Shown here: positions 1-8,298 of the stretch, in pieces
Layout: each line of letters opens with the position of its first letter
Numbering within the stretch: the first letter of the stretch is position 1
Position numbers and translations under genes: made by a program
NCBI RefSeq assembly: GCF_001567585.1
Contig: NZ_LRQV01000009.1
Location: 1-64,000, forward strand
Direction: 5' to 3'
DNA: 64,000 nt
From: Micromonospora rosaria
GTDB taxonomy: Bacteria; Actinomycetota; Actinomycetes; Mycobacteriales; Micromonosporaceae
The notes under the pieces: model-generated
The model's database searches: none
What the model was told of the DNA's origin: nothing
What the model saw: the letters and a program-made list of their open reading frames with translations, nothing else

Positions 1-2
1 CG

Positions 3-3000
3 GGCCCGGTCGCCACGGGCCCCGCCACCACGGGCCCGGTGGCCCACGGCCCGGTCGCCGGTGTTCCGCCGGTCGGCCGGGGACCGGCCGGCCCGGTGCC
101 CCCGGCCCAGGTGCCGCCGGGCGCGGTGCCGTCGCCCGGTGCGGTGGAGATGTCCGGCGGGGCGGTGCAGGGGTTGCTCTTCGTCCTGGGTGGACTTCTG
201 CTCGGTACCGCCGCGGTGGTCTTCACCGCCGTCGCCTGGGCGGCGGTGGGGGTCGCCGGCCGGGCGCTGATCCTGGCCGCGGTCACCGCGCTCGTGCTGG
301 CCCTGCCGCTGGTGGCGGTCCGGCGTCGGCTGCGCGGTACGGCGGAGACGCTGGCCGCGGTGGGCCTGCTGCTGGTGCTCCTCGACGGGTACGCCGCCTG
401 GACGGTCGACCTGTTCGGCGTGACCGCCTGGCCGGGTACCCGGTACAGCGCGGTGGTCGGGGTGGTCGGCGCGGCCTTCGCCGCCGGGTACGCCCGGCTC
501 AGCGGGCTCACCGGGCCGTGGTTCTGGGCGCTGCTGACCGCCCAACCGTTGTTGCCGTTGTTCGCCGCCGGGGCGCGGCCCTCGGCCACCGGCTGGACCC
601 TGGTCTTGCTCGGTACCGCTCTGCTCAACCTGGTGGTGGTGACGGTGCTGCGCGGCCGGTCCCCGGAGACCGGTGGCCCACCGGAACCGGGCGCGGGGCA
701 GGGCCCGCCGCACCGGCCGGCCCGGATCGTCGGGCAGGTGGTCGCGGGGCTCGGCTACGCGGTGGCGCTGGCGGTGGCCGCCGGCTTCGCGCTGGCACCG
801 CTCGCCGGGGGGCGGGCGTTCGGGGTGCCGGCGCTGGCCGGGCTGCCGTTGCTGCTGGTGGTGGCGGTGCTGGCGGCCGCCGCGCCGGCCCTGCGGAGCC
901 GGGGGATCGGCGGGACCGCCGCCGGGCTGGCGGTGCCGGTGCTGGCCGCCGCGATCCTCCGGCCGGTGGTGCAGCAGTGGCCCGCGCTGTCCCTGCTGGC
1001 GGTGGTGCTGGTCGCCGTCGGCCTGGCCGGGGCGGTCCGGCTGGTGCCCGACCGGTGGCGGACCGGCCCCCGCATCGGCGCGCTGGTGGTGGCGGGGAGC
1101 ACCGCCCTGGTGACGACGCTGGTGACGGTGGTCTTCGCCGCCGCCACCGTGCACCGGTCGATGCTGTGGTGGCGGGGCGCGGATGCCGGTCCGGACCTCA
1201 CCTGGGGCTGGCAGCTTCCGGTGGCGGTCCTGCTCGGCGTGGTCGCGCTGGGGCTGCTCGTGCCCCGTGGCGCCCGGCTCGGCCTCGGGGTGGCCGCCGG
1301 GGCGCTCGTCGTGCTCGCCCTGCCGGCGGTCGGGCCGACGTCCTGGCCGCTGGTGGTGACCCTCGACCTGGTCGCCGGGGTGGGGCTGCTGCTGGCCTCG
1401 GTGCTGCGGCCGGGTACCCGGGCCGGGGTGGCGGTGCCGCTGGCGAGCGCCGGGGCGGTCCTGGTCGGGCACGCGCTCCCGGTGGCCCTGGCCGCGCCGG
1501 CCGGCGCGGCGCTGGCCCTCGCGGTCACCGCGCTGACCGGGCTGGTGCTGGCGTGGCGGGGCCGGTCCGGCAGCGCCGGGCAGCGGGGGATCGCCGGGGT
1601 GGGCCTGGCCGTGGCCCTGGTCGCCGCGCCGCTGGCGGTGCCGCTGGGGGCGTTCGCCGCCGGGGTGCCACCCTGGTGGCAGGCCCGGTTCCTGGTCGCC
1701 GCCGTCGGGCTGGCGGCGGTCGCCCTGGTCGCCGTCCGTCGCGGGTGGCCGGACCTGCGCGGGTACGCCTCCGTGGGGTACGCGGTCGCCGTGACGCTGG
1801 CCGGGCTGGTGGCGATGGTGGCTGCGGCCGACGAGCCGGTGTCGCTCTACGCCGCGCTGGGCGTCCTGCTGGTGGTCCTGGCCGCGCCGGGGTTCCGGCC
1901 GGACCCGCTGCTGCGCGCGCCGGGGCTGGTGCTGCTGGCGGTGGCGGTGCTGGTGGCCCTGCCGGTCACGGTGAGCGCGCTGGTCGTGCCGTACGGGCCG
2001 CCGTCGGCTCTCTGGGCCGGGGCTCCGGCGGGCCGGCCGGCCACCGGGGACCTGCCGGTGGCCCTCGCCCTGCTGGTGCTGGCGGTCGCCGCCCTGCTGA
2101 CGGGCCGGGGCCGGCGTGGCCGGCTGCTGCTCGCCTGGCCGTTCGCGGCGTTCGCGGCGCCGGTGCTGCTGACCGCCGTGGGTGCCCCCTGGCCGGTCGT
2201 GCCGGCCGTGGTGCTGCTCATCGGGACGGCCGCCCTGCTGGTCGTGGCGCTCGTCCGGCCGTACCCGGCGCTGGTGGCCGGCGCGCCGCCGGTGGGGCTG
2301 GTGGCCGGCGCGCCGCCGGTGGGGCTGGTGGCCGGCGCGCTGCCGGTGGGGCTGGTGGCCGCCGGGTCCGGGCTGCTGGGGCTGCTCGCCACCCGGGCCG
2401 GCACCCTGGCCGGTACCGGCGTGGTGATCGGGGCGGCGCTGACGGTCGGGGTGGCCGCCCGGTACGACGCCGTGCGGGTGCTCGGCTGGGTGGTGGCCGT
2501 ACCGTCGGCCGTCGGGTTCGCGGTGACCGCCGCGCTGGCCGGTGGGCTGTCGCTGCGGACGACCGCGTTCGCGGTGCTCGCGGTGGCGGCGCTGGCGCTC
2601 GCCACCGCACCGGTGCTGGCCCGCTGGCAGCCGCTGTCGGCCCGGGTGCTGGAGGTGCTGGCCCAGGCCGCCGCCGGGCTCGCGCTGCTGCTCACCGTCG
2701 GGGCGATCCGGCACGCCGCCGTGGTCTGCGTCCTCTGGGGGACGGCGGTCGCCGTCCGGGTGCTCGTCCCGGGCGGGTCGGCCGGCCGGCGGTGGGTCTT
2801 CGCGGCCGTCGCGGGCGGCAGCGAACTGCTCGGTGCCTGGCTGCTGCTGGTCGCCGGCGAGGTGCTGCTGGTGGAGGCGTACACGGTGCCGGCGGCGGTG
2901 CTGGCGCTGGCCTTCGGGACGGTGGCGCTGCGGAACCGGACGGGGCTGACGAGTTGGCTCGCCCTCGGTCCGGGGCTGGCCGCCGCGCTGCTGCCGAGTC

Positions 3001-3296
3001 TGGTCCCGGCGCTGGTGGCGGCGGACCCGCAGCCCTGGCGGCGGCTCGGGCTCGGGCTCGCCGCGCTCGCCGTGGTGCTGGTGGGGGCGGCCCGGCGCTG
3101 GCAGGCGCCGGTGGTGCTGGGCGCGGTGACGCTGACCCTGCTGACCCTGCACGAGCTGGCGCGGGGCTGGGACCTGCTGCCCCGGTGGATCTACCTGGGC
3201 CTGGGCGGGATCGTGCTGATCTCGGTGGCCGCCACCTACGAGCGGCGGCGGCGTGACCTGTCCCGGCTCCGCTCCGCCGTCGGCCGGATGAGCTGA
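3..3296 (+). CDS. Large polytopic membrane protein, 5' end outside window
   Basis: This protein of more than 1085 residues is almost entirely hydrophobic, with a long series of Leu/Val/Ala-rich segments (probably more than 25 membrane spans) joined by very short loops, and it ends in a basic tail (YERRRRDLSRLR). The frame is open back to the window edge. The first GTG at 39 sits inside a Gly-Pro-Val-Ala-rich repeat (TGPVA, HGPVA), so the true start is probably upstream and the gene is 5'-partial. A cytoplasmic Pro/Gly-rich N-terminus before the membrane part is typical of uncharacterised actinobacterial membrane proteins of this size. Around 2268-2360 a 30-bp unit is repeated three times in frame, giving VAGAPPVGL-type repeats. 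No transport or enzyme motif was recognised, so the function is unknown. Confidence 0.8.
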   Translation, partial: GPVATGPATTGPVAHGPVAGVPPVGRGPAGPVPPAQVPPGAVPSPGAVEMSGGAVQGLLFVLGGLLLGTAAVVFTAVAWAAVGVAGRALILAAVTALVLALPLVAVRRRLRGTAETLAAVGLLLVLLDGYAAWTVDLFGVTAWPGTRYSAVVGVVGAAFAAGYARLSGLTGPWFWALLTAQPLLPLFAAGARPSATGWTLVLLGTALLNLVVVTVLRGRSPETGGPPEPGAGQGPPHRPARIVGQVVAGLGYAVALAVAAGFALAPLAGGRAFGVPALAGLPLLLVVAVLAAAAPALRSRGIGGTAAGLAVPVLAAAILRPVVQQWPALSLLAVVLVAVGLAGAVRLVPDRWRTGPRIGALVVAGSTALVTTLVTVVFAAATVHRSMLWWRGADAGPDLTWGWQLPVAVLLGVVALGLLVPRGARLGLGVAAGALVVLALPAVGPTSWPLVVTLDLVAGVGLLLASVLRPGTRAGVAVPLASAGAVLVGHALPVALAAPAGAALALAVTALTGLVLAWRGRSGSAGQRGIAGVGLAVALVAAPLAVPLGAFAAGVPPWWQARFLVAAVGLAAVALVAVRRGWPDLRGYASVGYAVAVTLAGLVAMVAAADEPVSLYAALGVLLVVLAAPGFRPDPLLRAPGLVLLAVAVLVALPVTVSALVVPYGPPSALWAGAPAGRPATGDLPVALALLVLAVAALLTGRGRRGRLLLAWPFAAFAAPVLLTAVGAPWPVVPAVVLLIGTAALLVVALVRPYPALVAGAPPVGLVAGAPPVGLVAGALPVGLVAAGSGLLGLLATRAGTLAGTGVVIGAALTVGVAARYDAVRVLGWVVAVPSAVGFAVTAALAGGLSLRTTAFAVLAVAALALATAPVLARWQPLSARVLEVLAQAAAGLALLLTVGAIRHAAVVCVLWGTAVAVRVLVPGGSAGRRWVFAAVAGGSELLGAWLLLVAGEVLLVEAYTVPAAVLALAFGTVALRNRTGLTSWLALGPGLAAALLPSLVPALVAADPQPWRRLGLGLAALAVVLVGAARRWQAPVVLGAVTLTLLTLHELARGWDLLPRWIYLGLGGIVLISVAATYERRRRDLSRLRSAVGRMS

Positions 3297-3340
3297 GCCG
3301 TACCCGCCCGCCGCCGACCCGGACCCGGTGGCCGCGCCGG

Positions 3341-3386
3341 GTACGGCGGCGGGGGCGGCACCGTCCGGTGCCGCCCCCGCCCGTAC
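3341..3386. terminator. Bidirectional hairpin terminator
   Basis: A perfect 15-bp GC stem (3348-3362 with 3367-3381, loop GTCC) is extended by a GTACG/CGTAC pairing at its ends. It sits between the convergent membrane-protein and lipoprotein genes. There is no T-tract, as is usual for actinomycete terminators. Confidence 0.7.
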
Positions 3387-3401
3387 CGTCGTCGGTGTCG
3401 C

Positions 3402-4178
3402 TCAGGTGGTGGTGCCGCTGAACGAGCGGATCAGCTCCTCGGGGGCGTCCTGGGTCTCGCCGGCCGGGGGCTTCTGCACGTCCACGGCGGTGCCGAAGTC
3501 CGAGTACGTGGTGGTCATCGTGCCCAGCGACTCGTGCAGGACGCTGGTGTCGACCACCAGCTCCACCAGGCGGCCCTGGCCGTCGACCTTGGCGGTGAAG
3601 GGCACCGCCTTGCCCTTCTCGCCCATCTGCTCGACGGCCTTGTCGCCGGGCTTGGCCTTGGTGTAGTCGATGGTGCCGGAGAAGCTGTCGTCGCCGGTCT
3701 TCTCCACGTCGACCACGCCGTTGACGAGCTGCTGGGCACCGCCCGGGTCGCCGTCGGGCATCAGGTTGAGCTGGCCGTTCGCGCCGAGCTTGGTCACGTC
3801 GAGGCGCAGCCACTTGTCCGGCAGCCCCGGCACACCGGAGAACTTGAGGTAACCGTCGTTCTCGATGGTGATCATACGGAACGTGCCCTGACCACCCATC
3901 TCCATCGTCATGTCGGCGCTCTTCGACTTCGGGTCCATCACGCCGCCACCGCTGAGCACGGACGACGCGATCTTGACCCGGAGGCTGTCCTCGTTGAGCT
4001 TGAGCGCCGCCGCGCTGAGCTCGGCGCGGGCGTCCGCCGGGGCGGAGCTGGCGGCCGGGGCCGCCTCGCCGGGGCCGGCCGGGGTGTCCGACGTCCCGTC
4101 GGTGCCACAGCCGGTCAGGGTGAGACCGAACGCGGCGACGAGTGCGGCCCCCGTGGTCGCCAGCCGTCGAGTCTTCAT
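3402..4178 (-). CDS. LppX/LprG-family lipoprotein
   Basis: A 258-residue secreted lipoprotein. The N-terminus MKTRRLATTGAALVAAFGL is a signal peptide followed by the lipobox LTGC, so Cys24 should be acylated. The mature part starts with a Ala/Ser/Pro-rich linker and then shows the pattern of the LppX_LprAFG family, whose members fold into a half-barrel that carries lipids or triacylated glycolipids across the envelope. Visible family features are the repeated two-strand blocks around SADMTMEMGGQGTFRMI and WLRLDVTKLG and the late GRLVELVVDTSV strand. The ATG at 4178 is well placed ahead of the signal peptide. It stands alone in a convergent position with the upstream membrane-protein gene. The family call is fairly sure; the ligand is unknown. 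Confidence 0.85.
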   Translation of the reverse strand: MKTRRLATTGAALVAAFGLTLTGCGTDGTSDTPAGPGEAAPAASSAPADARAELSAAALKLNEDSLRVKIASSVLSGGGVMDPKSKSADMTMEMGGQGTFRMITIENDGYLKFSGVPGLPDKWLRLDVTKLGANGQLNLMPDGDPGGAQQLVNGVVDVEKTGDDSFSGTIDYTKAKPGDKAVEQMGEKGKAVPFTAKVDGQGRLVELVVDTSVLHESLGTMTTTYSDFGTAVDVQKPPAGETQDAPEELIRSFSGTTT

Positions 4179-4392
4179 ACTGGGATTTCTCCTTGCGCAG
4201 GGTGGGCCGGGCCGCCCGGAACGGGCCCCGGCCGGGTCACCGCCAGGGTAACGGCGCGGTGTGACACCCGCCGGGCGACGACGGCCCGGCGACGCTCGCC
4301 GGCCACCCCGCCCACCCGGCGGTCATCACCGCTGACCAGCCTGGACCGGCGTGGCGGCCACCGCCCCGACCTGCACCGGTAGGGTCTTCCCC

Positions 4393-4686
4393 ATGGCAGA
4401 CGCGCTCACCGCCGAGGCGGTACGAGACGAGCTGGGCCGGTTGACGGGCTGGTCGGGAAGCCCGGCCGGGATCAGCCGGACCGTCGAGTTGGCGAGTTTC
4501 CCGGCCGCTGTCGCGGTGGTCGACCGGGTCGCCGTGGTGGCCGAGGAACTCGACCACCATCCCGACATCGACATCCGGTGGCGCACCGTGACGTTCCGCT
4601 GTGTCACCCACTCCGTCGACCGGGTCACCGTCCGTGACCTGGAGCTGGCGCGACGGATCGACGAGATCATCGGAGGTGCTCGGTGA
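4393..4686 (+). CDS. 4a-hydroxytetrahydrobiopterin dehydratase (PCD)
   Basis: A small protein of 97 residues with the pterin-4a-carbinolamine dehydratase signature ELDHHPDIDIRW followed by VTFRCVTH, giving the conserved His-His-Pro, Trp and Thr-His positions. The family dehydrates 4a-hydroxy-tetrahydropterins. In actinomycetes without aromatic amino acid hydroxylases its true substrate is often unclear. The ATG at 4393 is preferred over an in-frame GTG at 4351 because it begins the recognisable domain (MADALTAEAVRDEL). Its stop overlaps the GTG of the downstream FHA gene by four bases (GTGA), so the two are translationally coupled. Confidence 0.88.
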   Translation: MADALTAEAVRDELGRLTGWSGSPAGISRTVELASFPAAVAVVDRVAVVAEELDHHPDIDIRWRTVTFRCVTHSVDRVTVRDLELARRIDEIIGGAR

Positions 4687-5834
4687 GGTTCGAGATCAGC
4701 AAGGTGCTGGACGCGATCGAGGGCCGGGTCTGCACCGACCCGTCCCTGGCGCGGGCCGTGATCGACCTGGCCGAGGTCATCCGGTACCAGGATCTCGACG
4801 GTGGCCGGCCGGCCAACCTGCTCCGGCTGGGGATGATCATCGACGCCCTCTCCCGGCAGTTCGAAGAGGACAGCGTCCCGGTCTACGCGGTGGTGCACCG
4901 GGCCGTGCTCTCCGACGCGGACCTGACCTCCAACGAGCGGATGGTGGTCCGCCGCTGGGCCGACGACGGGCTGGTCGAGGTGCTCGACAACCCGGGCGAC
5001 CGGATGCTGGAGGTGGCCGACCTGCTCGGCCTGCCGGTGCTCAGTCGGGGGCGCTTCGACGGGCTGCGGGGACGGTACCCGTGGGTGGTCGAGCAGCCCG
5101 GCCGGATCCTCGCCCCGGTGCCGGGGCCGGGCGGTCCGGCGTTCGTCGCCCACGTCGGCTCCGCGACCGTACCGGTGGAGGGCCAGCCCTCGCCGGTCGG
5201 CGAGAAGCTGCTCGCCCGGCAGTGGCGCTGCCCCGAGCCGGGGTGCGCGCTGTTCGGCGGCGGGGGTGGCGGCGGAGCCTTCGCCGACCTGGCCCGGGTG
5301 GACCGGGCCCCGGCCGGCCAGCCACCGCCGTCCCTGCGCAACGGGGTGCCGACCTGCCCCCGGCACGGCACCCGGCTCTCCGACGCCGGCCCCCGGCCCC
5401 GCGCCGAGGTGTTGGCGGTCAGCGTCGGCGGCCTGATCCGGCGGCGCTTCGTGCTCACCGCCGACCAGCCCGTCCAGGTCGGCCGGGCACCGGACCAGCC
5501 CGGCGGCGTCACCCTCGGGCAGTGGCTCAACGACGAGGCCCGGCGCTGGATCAGCCGCAGCCACCTCCAGTTCGAGCTGCGGGCCGGCGAGGTGATCGTC
5601 ACCGACGTCAGCACCAACGGCTCCGGCATCCGGCCGGGTGGGTCGATGGACGAGGCCGACCGGCAGCCGCTCAAGCCCCGGCAGTCCCGGATCCTCGACG
5701 GCGGGGACATGGTCGAGCTGTACCCGGGTGTGCAGGTCGGCCGCCCCGGCGAGCTGGCCAGCGGTGCGCCCATCACCCCGGCCTCGGTGATGGCGGAGGC
5801 GCCCACGATGGCGATGCGGCTGCCCAACGCCTGA
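4683..5834 (+). CDS. FHA-domain protein with an N-terminal nuclease-like domain
   Basis: A 383-residue soluble protein. Residues about 265-345 form a forkhead-associated (phosphothreonine-binding) domain with the core pattern VQVGR, WISRSHLQFEL and VTDVSTNGSGI. The N-terminal 135 residues (EVIRYQDLDG, MIIDALSRQF, VPVYAVVHRAVL, PGDRMLEVADLLGLPVLS) look like an alternating alpha/beta fold resembling PIN/NYN-type nucleases; this is pattern reading only. Between the domains is a Pro/Gly-rich linker with Cys residues (CPEPGCALFG, CPRH) that could bind a metal. The GTG start overlaps the stop of the pterin dehydratase gene. The FHA domain suggests control by Ser/Thr kinases, but no kinase is encoded nearby. 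Confidence 0.85.
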   Translation: MRFEISKVLDAIEGRVCTDPSLARAVIDLAEVIRYQDLDGGRPANLLRLGMIIDALSRQFEEDSVPVYAVVHRAVLSDADLTSNERMVVRRWADDGLVEVLDNPGDRMLEVADLLGLPVLSRGRFDGLRGRYPWVVEQPGRILAPVPGPGGPAFVAHVGSATVPVEGQPSPVGEKLLARQWRCPEPGCALFGGGGGGGAFADLARVDRAPAGQPPPSLRNGVPTCPRHGTRLSDAGPRPRAEVLAVSVGGLIRRRFVLTADQPVQVGRAPDQPGGVTLGQWLNDEARRWISRSHLQFELRAGEVIVTDVSTNGSGIRPGGSMDEADRQPLKPRQSRILDGGDMVELYPGVQVGRPGELASGAPITPASVMAEAPTMAMRLPNA

Positions 5835-5890
5835 CCCCCGCGCGCAGCCTGACCCCCGCGCAGCCTGACGCGCGCCTGACTGACGTGCGA

Positions 5891-5924
5891 CGGCGCCCCC
5901 GCCCGGATCGGGGCGGGGGCGCCG
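5891..5924. terminator. Bidirectional hairpin terminator
   Basis: A perfect 14-bp stem, left arm CGGCGCCCCCGCCC at 5891-5904, loop GGATCG, right arm 5911-5924. It lies between the convergent FHA gene and the ornithine aminotransferase gene. Confidence 0.75.
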
Positions 5925-5936
5925 CCGGTACCGGGG

Positions 5937-7154
5937 TCAGCCGGCCAGGACGGCGGCCAACTGGGTCAGCGCCTCGTCGATCTCCGCCTCGGTGACCACC
6001 AGGGGCGGGGCCAGGCGGATCGTGGAGCCGTGGGTGTCCTTGGCGAGGACGCCCCGCTCGGCGAGGCGTTCGCAGGCCTGCCGGCCGGTCATCAGCGCCG
6101 GGTCGATGTCCAGCCCGGCCCAGAGGCCCCGGCCCCGGACCGCCACCAGGCCCTCGCCGACCAGTTCGTGCAGGCCGGCGTGCAACCGCGCGCCCAGCTC
6201 GGTCGAGCGGTGCTGGAACTCGCCGGTGGCGAGCAGCCGGACCACCTCGGTACCCACCGCGCAGGCCAGCGGGTTCCCGCCGAAGGTGGAGCCGTGCTGA
6301 CCCGGCCGGAGCACCCCGAGCACGTCGGCGTCGGCGGCCACCGCCGAGACCGGGACGATACCGCCGCCGAGCGCCTTGCCCAGCAGGTACATGTCCGGCA
6401 CCACGCCCTCGTGGTCGCAGGCGAAGGTGTCCCCGGTCCGCCCCAGCCCGGACTGGATCTCGTCGGCGAGCAGCAGCACGTCCCGCTCGGTGCAGACCCG
6501 GCGGACCCCCGGCAGGTAGCCCTCCGGGGGCACCACCACCCCCTGCTCGCCCTGGATCGGCTCGATCAGCACCGCCACGGTGGTGTCGTCGATCGCGGCG
6601 CTCAGCGCGTCCAGGTCGCCGTACGGCACGATCCGGAAACCCGGGGTGTACGGCCCGAAGTCGTCGTGCGCGTCGGGGTCGGTGGAGAAGCCGACGATGG
6701 TGGTGGTCCGCCCGTGGAAGTTCCCCTCGGCGACCACGATGGTGGCCTGCCCGTCGGGTACCCCCTTGACCCGGTAGCCCCACTTGCGGGCCACCTTGAT
6801 CGCGGTCTCCACCGCCTCGGCGCCGGTGTTCATCGGCAGGACCAGGTCCTTGCCGCACAGCTCGGCCAGCTCCCGGCAGAAGTCGGCGAACTGGTCGTGC
6901 ACGAACGCCCGGCTGGTCAGCGTCAACCGGTCGAGCTGGGCGTGCGCGGCGGCGATCAGCCGGGGGTGCCGGTGGCCGAAGTTCAGCGCCGAGTACCCGG
7001 CGAGGAAGTCCAGGTACCGGCGGCCGTCCACATCGGTGAGCCAGGCGCCCTCGGCGGAGGAGATCACCACCGGCAGCGGGTGGTAGTTGTGCGCGGTCCA
7101 GCGTTGCGCGTCCCGGACCGCGTCCGGCGTCCGCAGCCTGTCGTCGACGATCAC
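5937..7154 (-). CDS. rocD: Ornithine aminotransferase
   Basis: A 405-residue class III PLP aminotransferase converting ornithine and 2-oxoglutarate to glutamate semialdehyde and glutamate in arginine catabolism. It starts with YHPLPVVISSAEGAWLTDVDG and shows NTGAEAVETAIKVARKWGY (cofactor phosphate binding), LLADEIQSGLGRTG (PLP Asp) and LLGKALGGG with the Schiff-base Lys near residue 259. These are the hallmarks of ornithine aminotransferases rather than acetylornithine ones. The GTG at 7154 is chosen because it follows AGGGGAGGG and overlaps the stop of the upstream hydrolase gene by four bases. With that gene it makes an arginine/methylarginine degradation operon. Confidence 0.93.
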   Translation of the reverse strand: MIVDDRLRTPDAVRDAQRWTAHNYHPLPVVISSAEGAWLTDVDGRRYLDFLAGYSALNFGHRHPRLIAAAHAQLDRLTLTSRAFVHDQFADFCRELAELCGKDLVLPMNTGAEAVETAIKVARKWGYRVKGVPDGQATIVVAEGNFHGRTTTIVGFSTDPDAHDDFGPYTPGFRIVPYGDLDALSAAIDDTTVAVLIEPIQGEQGVVVPPEGYLPGVRRVCTERDVLLLADEIQSGLGRTGDTFACDHEGVVPDMYLLGKALGGGIVPVSAVAADADVLGVLRPGQHGSTFGGNPLACAVGTEVVRLLATGEFQHRSTELGARLHAGLHELVGEGLVAVRGRGLWAGLDIDPALMTGRQACERLAERGVLAKDTHGSTIRLAPPLVVTEAEIDEALTQLAAVLAG

Positions 7155-7966
7155 GTGTCGGCCCTCCCCTGACGGAGTCGCAGTGTGCAGCACTTCGGTC
7201 CACCGCCGGCCCGGCGCAGCTCGGAGAGGTCGACCCCGATCGTCCGGTACCCCCGGTCGCGCAGCGTCGCGGCCAGGTCGACGGCCTGGGCGGGCAGCAC
7301 CACGTGCCGGCCGTCGCTGACCGCGTTCAGCCCCAGCACCTCGGCGTCGGCCATGGTGGCGTGCACCGCGTCCGGGAAGAGCCGGCGCAGCACCGCCCGG
7401 CTGCCGGGGGAGAAGGCCTCCGGCAGGTACGCCACGGTCTGCTCGTCGAGCACGGTCAGCGCGGTGTCCAGGTGGTAGAAACGCGGGTCGACCAGGTGCA
7501 GGGTGACCACCGGGTAGCCGAAGACCTCCTGCACCTGCGCGTGCGCGGCGTGCGCGGTGCGGAACCCGGTGCCGGCGAGCAGGTGGTCGCCGGCCAGCAG
7601 GAGATCGCCCTCGCCCTCGTTGACGTGCTTCGGGTCGGCCACCGTGAAGCCGGCCGCCTCGAACCAGGCCCGGTACGCGGGGGCCTCGTCGGTGCGCTGC
7701 GGGTCCCGGAACTGCACGGCCATCGCCGTACCGTCGATCACGGTGCCGCCGTTGGCGGCGAAGACCATGTCCGGCAGGCCGGGCAGCGGCTCGATCAGCT
7801 CGACCTCGTGGCCCAGGTCGAGATACGTGCGGCGCAGCCGCTCCCACTGCCGGACCGCGAGGTCGGTGTCGACCGGGGTGGTCGGGTCCATCCACGGGTT
7901 GATCGCGTAGTCCACGGCGAAGTACGTCGGCCGGCACATCAGATAGCGCTGGCGGATGGCGTCCAT
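7151..7966 (-). CDS. ddaH: DDAH-type N-dimethylarginine dimethylaminohydrolase
   Basis: A 271-residue member of the amidinotransferase/arginine-deiminase fold. Seen in the sequence: the N-terminal MCRPTYFAVDYAINPWMD block, PDMVFAANGGTV, FYHLDTALTVLD with the catalytic His, and the C-terminal GGPKCCTLRL with the nucleophilic Cys. These match actinobacterial dimethylargininases, which release citrulline and dimethylamine; related ornithine- or arginine-converting enzymes cannot be excluded. The ATG at 7966 is used because the sequence before it does not resemble the family. The GTGA overlap with rocD implies co-translation, and the pair would feed methylarginine or arginine nitrogen towards glutamate. 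Confidence 0.85.
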   Translation of the reverse strand: MDAIRQRYLMCRPTYFAVDYAINPWMDPTTPVDTDLAVRQWERLRRTYLDLGHEVELIEPLPGLPDMVFAANGGTVIDGTAMAVQFRDPQRTDEAPAYRAWFEAAGFTVADPKHVNEGEGDLLLAGDHLLAGTGFRTAHAAHAQVQEVFGYPVVTLHLVDPRFYHLDTALTVLDEQTVAYLPEAFSPGSRAVLRRLFPDAVHATMADAEVLGLNAVSDGRHVVLPAQAVDLAATLRDRGYRTIGVDLSELRRAGGGPKCCTLRLRQGRADT

Positions 7967-8190
7967 CGTCACTGTCCCTGCTCCCAGGCTCGGGCGCGCC
8001 CGGCCACCGTCGGCCCACGGGCTGGCGCCGTCACTCCACGCTATGCGGCACCCGGCGACGGCATCCACCGCTGAGACTTGCGTGCACCGGCGGATCGTTG
8101 CGTCTGCCCGGCCCGCTTCTGCGATTCGTTGCGCCGACGGCGTGGCGCGTCCGGCCGGGGCGGGAGGCGGCGCGGGACCCGGACATGCTT

Positions 8191-8218
8191 CGGGGGGCGG
8201 CTGCGTCGCCGCCCCCCG
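8191..8218 (-). terminator. Hairpin terminator
   Basis: A perfect 11-bp stem (CGGGGGGCGGC at 8191-8201 with 8208-8218, loop TGCGTC). It lies about 80 bp downstream of the stop of the minus-strand membrane-protein gene ending at 8299. The rest of the 7967-8298 gap holds a 14-bp direct repeat GGTGAACCACCGGC (about 8237 and 8268) and presumably the ddaH promoter. Confidence 0.6.
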
Positions 8219-8298
8219 AGAAGGTGTGCCCTCGCTGGTGAACCACCGGCTGGCCGGGCCTGCCGCCGGTGAACCACCGGCGAGCCGATATGTGCCCG

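Noticed and set aside
8070..8140. Three TTGCG elements upstream of ddaH as a possible Lrp/AsnC site
   Set aside because: Spacing is irregular, no Lrp/AsnC gene is adjacent, and such short elements are expected by chance.
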